In this document: positions 1-10,800 of the stretch, piece by piece
Layout: each line of letters begins with the position of its first letter
Numbering within the stretch: position 1 is the stretch's first letter
DNA from: Jacaranda mimosifolia
Lineage: Eukaryota > Streptophyta > Magnoliopsida > Lamiales > Bignoniaceae
Assembly (NCBI GenBank): GCA_018894105.1
Contig: CM032131.1
Span: 1,390,501 to 1,454,500 of the forward strand
Length of the DNA stretch: 64,000 nt
Direction: 5' to 3'
The notes under the pieces: model-generated
Seen by the model: the letters and a program-made list of their open reading frames with translations, nothing else
Told to the model about the DNA's origin: nothing
Database searches by the model: none
Translations under genes and position numbers: made by a program

Positions 1-299
1 GCTTGAAAATGATCAAGGATACATGAGGTCGAGATCTAAAAGAGATCATAGCAAGTCTCTCCTAAGAAGGTATAATTGAAGAAATTCTATACTTAAAATA
101 TGAAAATTAAATTTGTACTACTCAGGTATCTAAGCTCTTATTTTGATGCCTTTGCTCTTGTTTAAAATTCTAAGTAATGGAGGTAATATTCTATGCTCTC
201 GATAAGGGCATAGAGATTCATTTATATCTCTCTTTCTTTTCTTATGGTAAGATAAATTTAGCTACCTAAAATTAGTGAAATGAGCAAGAAATTAAAAAA

Positions 300-1660
300 A
301 AAAAAGAACAAGTTTCTTAAGATCCCGAACTCATATATTGTCTAAAAAAGACTCCTCGAAGGATCTCAAAATGGAAAGTTCCTAGAGTGATCTCAAATAA
401 GCTTAGAACCAATCAATCTAAGGGCCAAAAAACATCTAAAGAAGATCTCAAATTACGACCAGGAAGAGTCGACAAAAGTATCTCAAATGATTTGGAATGA
501 TCTAAAAAAGATCTAAAATGATGTTAAAAAGATTCCAAAGATCTGAGCAAGATCTCCATTGAGTGGGTTCTCACAAAATTGGCAGAAAGATCTCAGTAGA
601 TCTAAGTAAGATCTTATCCAAAAGTGATCTCCCCAAAGATCTGCGCAAGATCTTCACTGGAAGATCTCAATAGATCTTAGCAAGATCTCATCCAAAAGAG
701 ATCTTGCCAAGATCTATGCAAAATCTTATCATGGAAATATCTCAATAGATCTGAGCAAGATATCATCCAAAAGAGATCTCACCAAGATCTGTGTAAGATC
801 TTCCCATGGAAAGATCCCATTAGGTCTAAGCAAAATCTCACCTAAAGAAGATCCCACCAAGATCTTTGCAAGATCTTATCCCATAAAGATCTCATTAGAT
901 CTAAATAAGATCTCACCGAATGGAGATCTCACCAGGATATGAGCAAGATCTGATTCTCGAGAAATCTCATAAGATCTCAGCAAGATCTAATCTAAGAAAA
1001 ATCTTGACGGAGATCTGCGGACGATTTCATCTAAGCAAGACCTCACATGATCTGGACAAGATCTCATCTAACAAAGATCTCAACGAAGATCTACTCAGGA
1101 TCTCATCTAAGTAAGACCTTATAGGATCTAGACAAGATCTCATATAAAAGAGATCTCAACAAGATCTGAGTAAGATCTCATCAAAAAGAGGTCTCAACAA
1201 GATCTGAGCAAGGTCACATCTTAAAGAGATCTCACAAGATCTGAGCAAGATCTCATCTAAAAAAGATCTCAACAAGATCTGAGCAAGATCTCATCTTATA
1301 GAGATCTCAACAAGATCTAAGCAAGATCTCATTTGAAAGAGATCTCAACTAAATTTGTGTAAGATCTTATTCAAGGTAAAACTCTAATATCTGTGCTAGA
1401 TCTTACCCAAAAGAGATGTCGCCAAGATCTGGGCAAGATCTCATCAAAAAGAGGTCTCACCAAGATCTACGCAAGATCTCATTTAAGAAATATCTCAAAA
1501 GATCTGAGCAAGATCTCATAAAAAAGGGGTCTCACCAAGATCTGGGCAAGATCTCATTTAAGAAGGATCTCATAAGATCTATGCAAGAGCTTACTCGAAA
1601 GAGATCTAGCCATAACCTAATCAAAACCTTCAATCAAAAGAGATCTCACTAAGGGTCATC
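300..1660. repeat. GATCT-rich tandem array, unit about 38 bp
   Basis: The stretch is a degenerate tandem array in which nearly every 11-16 bases begin with GATCT, usually as AGATCT. In the best part (about 1140-1340) three sub-blocks (GATCTGAGCAA, GATCTCATCTAAAAAA, GATCTCAACAA) form a unit of about 38 bp. Divergence rises toward both edges. The short ORFs here are repeat translations and not genes. The array lies where the other Tat elements of this window carry their tandem-repeat spacer, upstream of an antisense aORF, so I infer that it is the spacer of TatA. Bases 1-300 show nothing recognisable. Confidence 0.85.
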
Positions 1661-1849
1661 TAGAAAGATCTATATAGAACTAAGAAGACATCAAGATCTT
1701 AAGAAAATGGTTAAATGTTCAACAATCTTATAAGCTGCAAATAAACCTATGTACTTTATTAAAATAAATTTTGATTATAGGCATAAATCCTAATTATAGA
1801 AAGATCGCAGTTCGAGCTCACAACATAGGAATGAAACCTCCAAAGTATC

Positions 1850-4300
1850 TCAAACTTGGATCTCAAACATAGACCTAGAAGCCTAAGCAAAAAGAAGAGA
1901 AAATTTGAAAGCTTGGGGTTCATGCTTCATAGCTCCGAGCATTTGACTTCAGCAATCTCAGTAGCCTCCTTAAGGCTTTCAACAGTAGCTATAGGGGGCC
2001 CAGTCAGGTTCTCATCCTCCCCAAATGCTTTCTTAGGGGCCTCGGCCTCATCTTCGAGCCAAGAATGTGAACTCATCTTCAGGCTCCTTTTTTTCAGTCG
2101 AAGGACCAGTCATGAGATAATCCTTCAAATCAACGTCCTTAAAGGGATCAAGCTTCTTCAAGTCAAACCCTTCTACAATTAGAACCCTATGAAAGCATCC
2201 TCAGCTACCTTTTCCTCGACCAAAGACTCAAAGGTACGGACTTCTTGAAAGCCTAAGCGCTATCTAAGTTTTTTGGATCAACTCTTGATACCCAGAGGAA
2301 CTCTCCAAAGCTTCTTGACCTTGAGCGCATCCCTGCTCATAGGAGGCCTTCTTCTCATATGCTAAGGACTTTTTCATCTTAGCTAGTTTTTGCTATAGTT
2401 CTCGGATCTTTTTGTCATGATGCTCGAGCTCCTCTTTGTGTGAAGTTAGCTCACTATATATGGACTCCTGGGTCGACTTTAGTTTGGCCTCGAGTTATGC
2501 CTTAGTTTCTTGGAGCTCCATAACCTCTCTGTCCCGGGTCATGAAGCAATTAAGGCTGTTAACAAATTGAATCGAATCGAATTGAATAATTGATGATTCG
2601 AATTTGATTTGATTCATTTTACTCGTATTCATATTCGTATTCTAATTCGACTCGAATTCTTAATTGGGTTCGAATTCAATTCAAGTAATGATTTGATATA
2701 TTCAAATTCGATTTAAATGTTCGATTAATTCAATTTTTTACTTAAATTTTGAGTTATTTATTGATTTTCACCTTTTATTATGGTCATAAAATGAAAATAA
2801 TCGATTTATTCAATCGCTCTATTACTATAAATCATCAAAATTTTAAGTTTTGAGAAATAGAAATATTAATATATAATAATATATATTCGAATATTTTATC
2901 AAATATCAAACTCAAATTTGAATTCGATTAGAATTTGATTATATATCAAATATTATGCTAGATTTGAATTTGAATTCAAATTCGTTAAATTTTGAATTTG
3001 AATATGCTATTCGAATTCGAATATCAAAATATTTGACAAAAGTTTGATTCGTTAACAGCCCCAGAAGCGATTCCTCCAATACGAGCATTGCAGAGTGATA
3101 TGGTGAAGATAAGTGATCCCCTGCAAAAACAAAGAGTTCAGCAACATAGCACAAGAACTCGAGAACATGAACTGGGTGTCAAAGGATACCTACATCATAG
3201 CATGTGCTTCGTTCTCTTCTATCTTTGCAAAGTTGACTAGAGCGAGCATGGCTTGATCTTGGGCCATCAAGCACCCTTTATAGAGCTCAAAAGAGATCTC
3301 CCCCATGCAAGACTTGAGAATGGAGCTTTGGTCTGTAATTTTTCAATTAGAGATCAAAGCTGGACAAGAAGGGTCCTTAGGAAATTGTATATTGATGGTC
3401 TTGTAGCTCTTACGTGCTTCTGCCAGAACGGCTTTGCACCAGGCATAGATGTCGATCTCGCAGGGAAAAGCAAGGTTGGTTTCAAGCTCCATGCGGGTCT
3501 TTTTCTCCTAATGGCTCCCGCTATACCCCATTGCCTTGGAAATTTTCTCGGATAGACTCTACTTGGAATGGCTTGGTGAAGAGTGCTCATAACTCTTGCC
3601 CTTAAAGTTGTGCTTATGTTTCTTCCCCTTATCTTTAGAGGCCTTCTAGATCCTAGGGGTTGAGTCAGTGCTCAAGGACATGCTCTCGACATCAGCCACT
3701 TCAATGTTAGAGGATATGGTTGGATCATAGTGCAAGTGTTGTATGACCTCTATTTGTTGAGCAGGCTTCTCCACGTGTTGGCTTGAGGTTGAGATATAGA
3801 TTGGAGAAAACAGAGCGGGCACAAGCCTAGAGGACTAGGCCTTAGCTAGTAAGGTTTATTTCTGAGCCTTTATCTTGTTGATAATGTGGAGGTAGTGACT
3901 CGACATGACTGGAAAAAAAATGAGAAAAAGAAGGAGCAAAAGGATAAATGGCAGGAAGAACCATCATTGAGAGATATGTGGACTCGAATGTTGGTTGGAG
4001 AAAGGTCAACAATCTTCAGCACTTCTTCTTTCAAGAGCTTGCCAACCTTACACAAATTTTTAGCTAAGGGGTCTACAAAATCCTCTCCCCAAGTAACTTC
4101 GTCTGACATTGAGGGTTTAGGCTTATTGTGCCTCTATTCAGACCTAAGCCGCCAAGGGCAATTGACAGGAGCTCGAATGAAAAGGAACTACTCCTTCCAA
4201 TGACCTAGAGAAGTTGGGATCTTGGTGAGAAATTTATACATGGGCATCGCGATGATCGTGTCATTGGAAGGCTCAAATCCAACCTAACCCGATGTTAATT
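1850..4300 (-). pseudogene. Decayed antisense aORF of Tat-type retrotransposon TatA
   Basis: Read on the minus strand, this region gives broken pieces of the same protein type as the aORFs of the three Tat elements further right. About 2300-2520 encodes a Lys/Glu/Gln-rich heptad-like coiled coil. About 2100-2170 encodes an acidic and aromatic stretch (FDLKKLDPFKD) like the C-terminal part of the other copies. Near 3190-3250 the reading frame ends in EAHAMM followed by a GTAGGT donor-like sequence, matching the intron position after AYHxNM in the other copies. An acceptor-like TTTTTGCAG lies near 3120-3130. The frame is destroyed by stops, frameshifts and a MITE at 2552-3063. The function of the aORF family is unknown. 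Calling it an aORF relic is inference from layout and fragmentary similarity. Confidence 0.55.
2552..3063. mobile_element. MITE family M1, copy 1 (Mutator-like?)
   Basis: AT-rich non-coding element of 512 bp bounded by GGCTGTTAAC at the left and GTTAACAGCC at the right, full of GAATTCGAATTCG-type motifs. The flanks GAAGCAATT (2543-2551) and GAAGCGATT (3064-3072) look like a 9-bp target-site duplication with one mismatch. A second copy in the opposite orientation lies at 46324-46873. Nine-base duplications are typical of Mutator-like elements, so that assignment is an inference. The element interrupts the TatA aORF. Confidence 0.8.
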
Positions 4301-4540
4301 AAATCATGATCTGAACTGAGGAGGTGAGCAAGAAATATACTACAAGTGAAGGAGTAAATTAGAGCCTTGGGGACGCTCAAGGAGTATTTATAAGCAGCAG
4401 GGTATGATAGTTTGTCCACCAAGGCAGCAACAACAGTCTAGATTGATAGTGCCAAATCTATGGTTGAGAGGGTCTTACGCCTACTTTCAATAATGTATAG
4501 GTTCATTCCCCATAGCAGAGAAAAGAAACAATACACTTTG

Positions 4541-4556
4541 AAAATGGGGAAGTTAA
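4541..4556 (+). promoter_or_regulatory. Probable polypurine tract of TatA
   Basis: AAAATGGGGAAG followed by TTAA lies directly before a TGATAATG sequence. The arrangement matches the G-rich tracts before the 3' LTRs of TatB, TatC and TatD, which begin TGATAT. Confidence 0.4.
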
Positions 4557-5051
4557 TGATAATGATAACTAATGAGAATGACTAAAAAGATTGATTTGCC
4601 CCTGGTTTTAACAAAAATACCCTAACCGAACAAGGATTCGTGTCTTTTTATTTGGGTCGGTTCAAGACCTGGTAGAACCTGAACTGATTTAGGTCATGAC
4701 TCGAACTATAGACCATCGATTAATAATAAATCTAATGAACAACGATTTGTCATCTCGATCCGTATAGAAAAGGACAACTAATGCCTATAAAGCGGAGAAA
4801 CAACACAGTAATAGGTCAAGTCATCTTTACCTTATCTTACTTAATTTCTTGGCTTTATATTTGAGCTCTAATTTGATCACCTCAGCAATATATTAACTTA
4901 CACATAAGAGGACCTTAATTGAAGGCGATCTTAGCTGGCTTGACCTAAATTACTTGCGCAAAACGAGATCTGGTTCGAGGTCGAGATCGTAAGCAGGGTC
5001 ATTTTGGGAATTGAGTTCGAGATCTAAACCTTAAGATCTCCAGCCGCATCA
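4557..5051 (+). repeat. Probable 3' LTR of TatA
   Basis: The 495-bp segment starts TGATAATG and ends GCATCA, like the TGATAT...TTATCA termini of TatB and TatD. It follows a purine tract and contains a CTATAAAG box at about 4778. Its right edge is exactly where similarity to the NAT10 gene begins (5052), which independently supports the boundary. The partner 5' LTR is outside the window, so the call rests on ends and context. Confidence 0.45.
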
Positions 5052-5202
5052 ACTGGTTTGATATATTGACTTTGCCTTAACGCCGACGATGCAATACTAT
5101 TTTTCTGCCCATGATGCACTATGATCTTGTTTTGCCCTTGTCTGCCTACCTTTTTAAAACTAGGATTTTGAAGCATTGATGCCTAACATTCTCGTGAATA
5201 CA
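5052..5202 (+). pseudogene. NAT10 gene fragment (exon 3 end, intron 3, start of exon 4)
   Basis: This segment aligns by eye to 8449-8604 of the intact NAT10 gene. It covers the last bases of exon 3, the whole of intron 3 (including CCCTTGTCTGCCTACC and AAAACTAG) and the first 30 or so bases of exon 4, with about one difference in four to five bases in the intron. Similarity stops near 5202 in AT-rich DNA. Because an intron is included, this is a DNA-level copy and not a retrocopy. It is non-functional: too short and cut on both sides. Confidence 0.8.
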
Positions 5203-5632
5203 ATTTTGGATAAATACAATATAATATTTTAGTTATAATAGATAAATTGGTTGTATCAAAATAAAATATAAAAAATAAATGAACAACTAATGAAATTTTT
5301 TTAATTAAATTAAAAAACTCAAAATTCTAAAAATTCAATACATTGGTCAAAATTGTGTAGTTAGATAAAAACAAAATTGTGCTATATATAATCGGATAGA
5401 TAACTAAATCAAAAGGGATGAATTTTTCTTCATGAAACTCCAAAGAAAAAATGCATATTTTTTATTTCTAATTTAGCAAATATTGTGAAATTATTAAACT
5501 TACCTACCATTCTTTGAGGCCTTGTTCACTCTCAAGGCTAGGCTTTTTGACAGAAATAGGCATCAATATTGACTTGTAAAGAATAATAAAAAGAAGTTTC
5601 AGATCCATAATACTTATTTTTTATTACATAGA
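5203..5632. other. Intergenic AT-rich DNA, nothing recognised
   Basis: AT-rich sequence with no long ORF and no repeat that I could match elsewhere in the window. Confidence 0.6.
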
Positions 5633-6020
5633 GAATGTTTGTCTAAATTTATTCAAAAGGTCTTATAAGTTTTTACATTTTATAAGATATTTTTGGAGCT
5701 TATAAGATGCTAGATCTTTTTTTAAAAATAAGTTTTTAAAGTATTTGCATAAAATGAGATTTTAAAAATTATAAGATGTTAATAATGATAATTTTATAAT
5801 TAATATGCTTAAAATTAAGAGAAGTTGTTAAGATCCTAAAAATAAGTTAGAAATTCCTAAGTTGTTTAAAAAGAGTTTAAAGCTCCTAACATTTTATTTT
5901 AAAAGTTTATAAGTTATTTTATTTAAAGCTCCTAACATTTTATTTTAAAAGTTTATAAGTTATTTTATTAAAAAAAAATTACCACACACTTTTAAACATC
6001 TTATAAGCTCTCAAACACCC
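5633..6020 (-). mobile_element. MITE family M2, copy A
   Basis: AT-rich element whose right end, AGCTCTCAAACACCC, is the inverse of the GGGTGTTTG...GAGCTTATAAG start seen at 21694 and 31769. The left end (GAATGTTTGTCTAAATTT) is the inverse of the right ends of those copies. It contains repeated CTTATAAG-type motifs. About 5876-5975 holds a 49-bp unit (CTCCTAACATTTTATTTT...) duplicated in tandem. No coding capacity. Confidence 0.75.
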
Positions 6021-6354
6021 CCCCCTCCCCCTCCCTTTTTTTTATATAAGTGGTTCAAATCATTTTACCAAGATGAGTGTTCTATATTTATAAAATATTC
6101 ATTTTAAACACCATCTCTATATTAACATAGTGGTAGAAAGAGTACCATATTGCGTCTAGACTTCAAACAATTTGCTTTAACCATCTTAACAGCCCCACAT
6201 TATTGTTTCCTAGAGAACCAAAATGGATTTGCCAATTAATCACGAAAAAAGCCATATACAGATAATAAAGAACCATTAGACTGAATAACCTAGGATGCCT
6301 GTACCCATAAGAAATCTCGAAGCCACCCATTAATTACTATAGAACTCTGTTCCT

Positions 6355-6530
6355 CCTGTGATGAGTTACTACCCCTTGATCACTTATACTGCCCCAAACA
6401 TCTGAATGCATTTTCCAATTGAAATGTAATATGATTATTGAAATAGAATTGTACATCTAAAATAATCCTAAAAAGATATGACTACTGAAATAGAATTGTA
6501 TGTCTAAAACAGTCCTAAAAAGACATGCTT
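6355..6530. repeat. Dispersed repeat R1, copy 1
   Basis: The segment with GAATGCATTTTCCAATTGAAAT resembles 23096-23250 over about 150 bp, in the same order and orientation. Here an inner block of about 50 bp (TGAAATAGAATTGTA...CCTAAAAAGA) is present twice in tandem (about 6430-6478 and 6479-6529). No ORF. Type unknown. Confidence 0.6.
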
Positions 6531-6568
6531 GACATTTGAGAGCTTATAACCTCACCCAAACACCCTTT
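6531..6568 (-). repeat. MITE family M2 terminus (fragment)
   Basis: GAGAGCTTATAACCTCACCC followed by AAACACCCTTTT matches the right end of the M2 MITEs. It directly follows repeat R1, with no recognisable element body. Confidence 0.55.
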
Positions 6569-6929
6569 TAGTTGGATTCTAAATTCTTTAATAATTTTTT
6601 TGAATTATGTATCCACTCAATTTCAGTAATTATTCGAAATTCTATTTCAAATCTAAATCTTTTAATCCCCAAAAAAACCACAACACTCCATGGAAATTAT
6701 CATAAAAAAAAATTACATGGCTAAAAAACTAATTTGTTATGAGAGAATGTAACCAATCATAGCCTAAGTTTTGTTTTGGGAGAATGTAACCAAACATAGC
6801 CCTTTATTTTCTCCCATACTGCAGCTGCAAATGCCTAGAATGCTCTTGAAAATTAATTGACAAAAGATCAAAAACCCCAACCTGGGCTCTTTCATTTCAT
6901 CTACCAAAATTGGCAGATTTTGTCTCCCA

Positions 6930-7080
6930 CTATATATATATATATTATGTATATTATTAATATCTAATATATATAATTATATGATATATATGTTAATATA
7001 TAATATATATAATAATATATGTAATATTATAATATATATTATACATTATAATATATATAATATTATATATATTATCACAT
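6930..7080. repeat. TA-rich simple repeat
   Basis: Almost pure A/T with long TATATA runs and ATTATAATAT variants over about 150 bp. The flanking 6569-6930 and 7080-7440 are A- and C-rich intergenic DNA with short duplications (GAGAATGTAACCAA appears twice at about 6741-6795). Confidence 0.85.
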
Positions 7081-7489
7081 GTACATATATTTACATATCA
7101 CAATATTTCATTATATTATCATAATAAAAATATTAAAAAAAATCCATTTACACCCTCAAAACCCAACAAAAGGCATTGATTTGATTATTACAGTAGAATT
7201 TGTTTCATTCCAAAATATAAACAAACATACAAAATTTTCCCAAACTAATTTTCTTACTATTCCCAAAACGTAAACAAACATACATCATATTCCCAACACA
7301 AATTTCACATTCCAACCTCACTCCCAAAACTCATTTTCCCAAAATATATAATCCAAAACACATCATTCATCACCAAACATTACCTTCGATCATGGAAATT
7401 CAGTTTTGAGATAAATAAGGAAGAGTCCAGCCTAGGTCGAAGAAAGAAAAATAAGGGGAAAAAAAAAAGGTTCTTTTGTAAAACCGTTT

Positions 7490-7583
7490 TTCGACCAAAA
7501 CGCTGCCCCCTTCCCGCCATAGGCCACAGCCGCCGCCGCCACCACCACCACCGACGGTTCCCGAAGAAGTCGCCACGCCACAG
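7490..7583 (+). other. Probable 5' UTR exon of the NAT10 gene
   Basis: A GC-richer island with a GCCGCC/CCACCA run ends at CACAG|GTGTTA (7583/7584), a good donor. TTATATTATAG (up to 7882) is a good acceptor 7 bases before the start codon. A 5' UTR intron of about 300 bp (7584-7882) is inferred. The transcription start is not placed, and no clear TATA box was identified. Confidence 0.5.
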
Positions 7584-7889
7584 GTGTTATCATATTGTTC
7601 TCTCTCTATCTTTTCTTTTTTCCATCTTTTTAACTTCTAGTTCCAATGCTTGATATCTATATGTTTAGTTCAGTTGAAATCAATTTTACCTATTTAGTGT
7701 AAATTTTGAAGAGCAGAGAGGTAATATTAACATTGTCCATGGGGAATTGAAGATTGTACGGTATTGAGAATGTTGTTTGAGTGAAGCACGTATGGTTAAT
7801 ACAATGTAAATCTTGGAAGATGATGCTATGATAACGTATTTCCAACATAACAACTTCTCTTGGTTCATTCATTATATTATAGGTACAGT

Positions 7890-10800
7890 ATGAGGAAGAA
7901 GGTTGATGAACGGATCAGAACTTTGATTGAAAATGGGGTGAAGATGAGGCATCGATCCATGTTTGTGATTATTGGTGACAAGTCTCGTGATCAGGTTTGG
8001 CAAATGTTAGTGGTGAAATTGTTCCTCGTTCTGAAGACTAATCTGAATATTTTTCTCTATTTTCTACAGGTTGTCAATCTTCATTATATGTTGAGTAAAA
8101 CAGTAGTCAAATCCCGCCCTTCTGTCTTATGGTGTTATAAGGAAAAACTTGAACTTAGCAGGTACACTGATATTGCCAAGTGCTTTTCTCCTGTTGAGAA
8201 ATTAAATCTGTTGAGCAAAGCTGGAATGAACATTGTATTTCAGGTAGTTAGTGATCTCACTATGTTTTCTGTCTTATCAGCCACAAGAAAAAACGTGCAA
8301 AGCAGGTTAAAAAGTTAATGCAAAGGGGACTGCTTGATCCTGAGAAGGTTGATCCATTTTCACTGTTTCTTGAGAGTGGAATTGTCTCGTATTGCTTGTA
8401 TAGAGATTCGGAAAGAATTCTTGGGAGTACATGTGGAATGTGCATATTACAGGTTTGATTTATTGAATTTGCCTCAATGCTGACAATGCAGTACTAGTAT
8501 TCTTCCTATGATGCTATATGATCTTGTTGAATGTTGACCCTTGTCTGCCTACCTGTCTGTCTAAAACTAGGATTTTGAAGCATTGACACCTAACATTCTT
8601 GCGAGGACCATTGAGACAGTGGAGGGTGGTGGTTTAGTTGTGCTGCTTCTACGTTCACTGTCTGCGCTTACTAGTCTCTGTACAATGGTTATGGTTTGTA
8701 TCTGTTTCCTTTTACTGTCATATTTTTCATGTATTATTAATGATTATAATAAAGATAGTTTATTGGATACGTTTCCATATTCATTCTTTTCTTCTCTTAA
8801 TTAATTCATATGGTATTATTATCTGAGGAAGAGAAGAAGAAGCAGCATTGCTTTTTCTTCTCGCATCGCCGTCACTACAGAGCTTCTGCAATTGGGATTG
8901 CAAAGCAAAGAGGTGCCCCACCTGCTCTGTCAAGAAAGGGGGTGGGATTTTTTTTTTTTTTTTTAAATAATAAAGAGAAGGAGCAGCATCGTTTGTTCTC
9001 ATGCTGTGTCTTGGCAACACCTTGGGATTAACCAAGCACAGTGATGCTCCCAGCTCCATCAGAGAAAGGGGGTGGAATATTTTTATTTGTTGAAAAAACT
9101 ATATGGAGAAACTATACCTGGAATTAGTATGTTTTATATGGCACGTTATGCATACTTTAAGATGAAGATACTTCTGAAGGAATGAATGCTCTTGGTATTA
9201 TGCATGCTAATGGTAAAACAGAATAGCAAGCAAGTGGTATGGGTGCGCAATATTGGAAATATTCTGTTCTCTTTCCCTCATTCATTCTTCCATTTGATCC
9301 TAATCCATTTTCTCTTATTTGGCAGTTTGTACAATGAATTCAAAAAATATTTTGCTCTTGCATTTTAACTTTTGCGACGTAATCACATAAGTATTGTCGT
9401 TTGTCCTTACTGTATTCACATCTTTCATAACTTCAACTGTGTATTATTTGCAGGATGTTCATGAAAGATTTCGAACAGAATCTCATTCTGCTATAGTTTC
9501 TCGCTTCAATGAGCGCTTCCTGCTTTCACTTGCGAGATGCAAAACGTGTCTGGTCATGGATGATGAGCTAAATATTTTGCCAACCTCATCTCATGCAAAG
9601 TCAATGATTGTTTCCTCTAGAACCGAGGCAAGCTTCTTTTTCCTTGTTTTACTAATGATTGCTTGATCTCACCAGTTTGACTGCTATACATATCCAACAA
9701 CATATGCATTAATCACTACATTTTTTTAATTCAATCATATATTGTCCTTTATTTGAATTTATAATGCAACAGATTAAAGGCTGCAATTAATTTGGACACC
9801 ACGACATAGACTAATTACTTTTTTAAGTTCAAACAAACTACTAATGACTCTTACCATTTTCATAGTTTGTGGATCTCAGGGTCAGGGATAACACAACATT
9901 TATTCCCATCTTGAGTGTGACTAACTTTGCACATTACCATGTACCTTTCTAGGTTGTTTTTACGCATTATAGATGGTTTAGATGTTCCTTTTTGTCCTTT
10001 CTTTCTCTATATGTCCTCTTCCCTTCTTGATGCATAAAATTATAATACATATTTCTACTTTGTCAATATATGGCAAATAAAGTCTTTCAATTTCAGTCAA
10101 AGAGCTATGAGTCCCCTGATATGGTGCAAGAGTTATCCCGTCTCAAAGATCAGTTATTTGATGTTTTTCCTGTTGGAGCTTTGGTTGGGCTGTGTACCAC
10201 AATAGACCAGGTAAATACATGGAAATCAGTCTAATCAACTCTTCTGTGCTCTGTATGATGAATGAAAAAAATCTCGTCTTTCTTTTCCTATTAATCAGGG
10301 TAAAGCGGTCTCAACTTTTCTTGATGCTATTTTGGATAAGAATCTTCAAAGTACTATTGCATTGACTGCATCTCGTGGGCGAGGTAAATCAGCTGCTCTT
10401 GGTCTTGCAGTTGCTGGAGCTGTTGCTGCAGGGTATGCCATCTCCAACAACTTTGTGATTTTTTGTAATTTAACGGGTTGAAATTGATCTGTTGAAAGCT
10501 TTGTTGGTTCTGTTTAGGTACTCGAACATTTTTGTGACGGCTCCTACACCACATAACTTGAGTTCTTTATTTGAGTTTATCTGTAAGGGGCTTCACGTGC
10601 TTAAATATGAGGTGTGCCCTTCCTAACACCTGCTTTGTATTTTTTCCAATTTTTATTTTTCTTGTTTTACCATAATTGTTATACTACAGTTACTACTTCA
10701 ATTTTGTCCAGTGTTATTTGGTTTTTCGTGAAATGTTTAGGCAGCTATATATTTATGGATTTACCCTATCACTCATTGCAAACTGCTTTTGCTTTTCTTG

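Noticed and set aside
1416..1652. Open reading frames inside the GATCT array (also 920-1114)
   Set aside because: They translate the repeat unit and have no family features.
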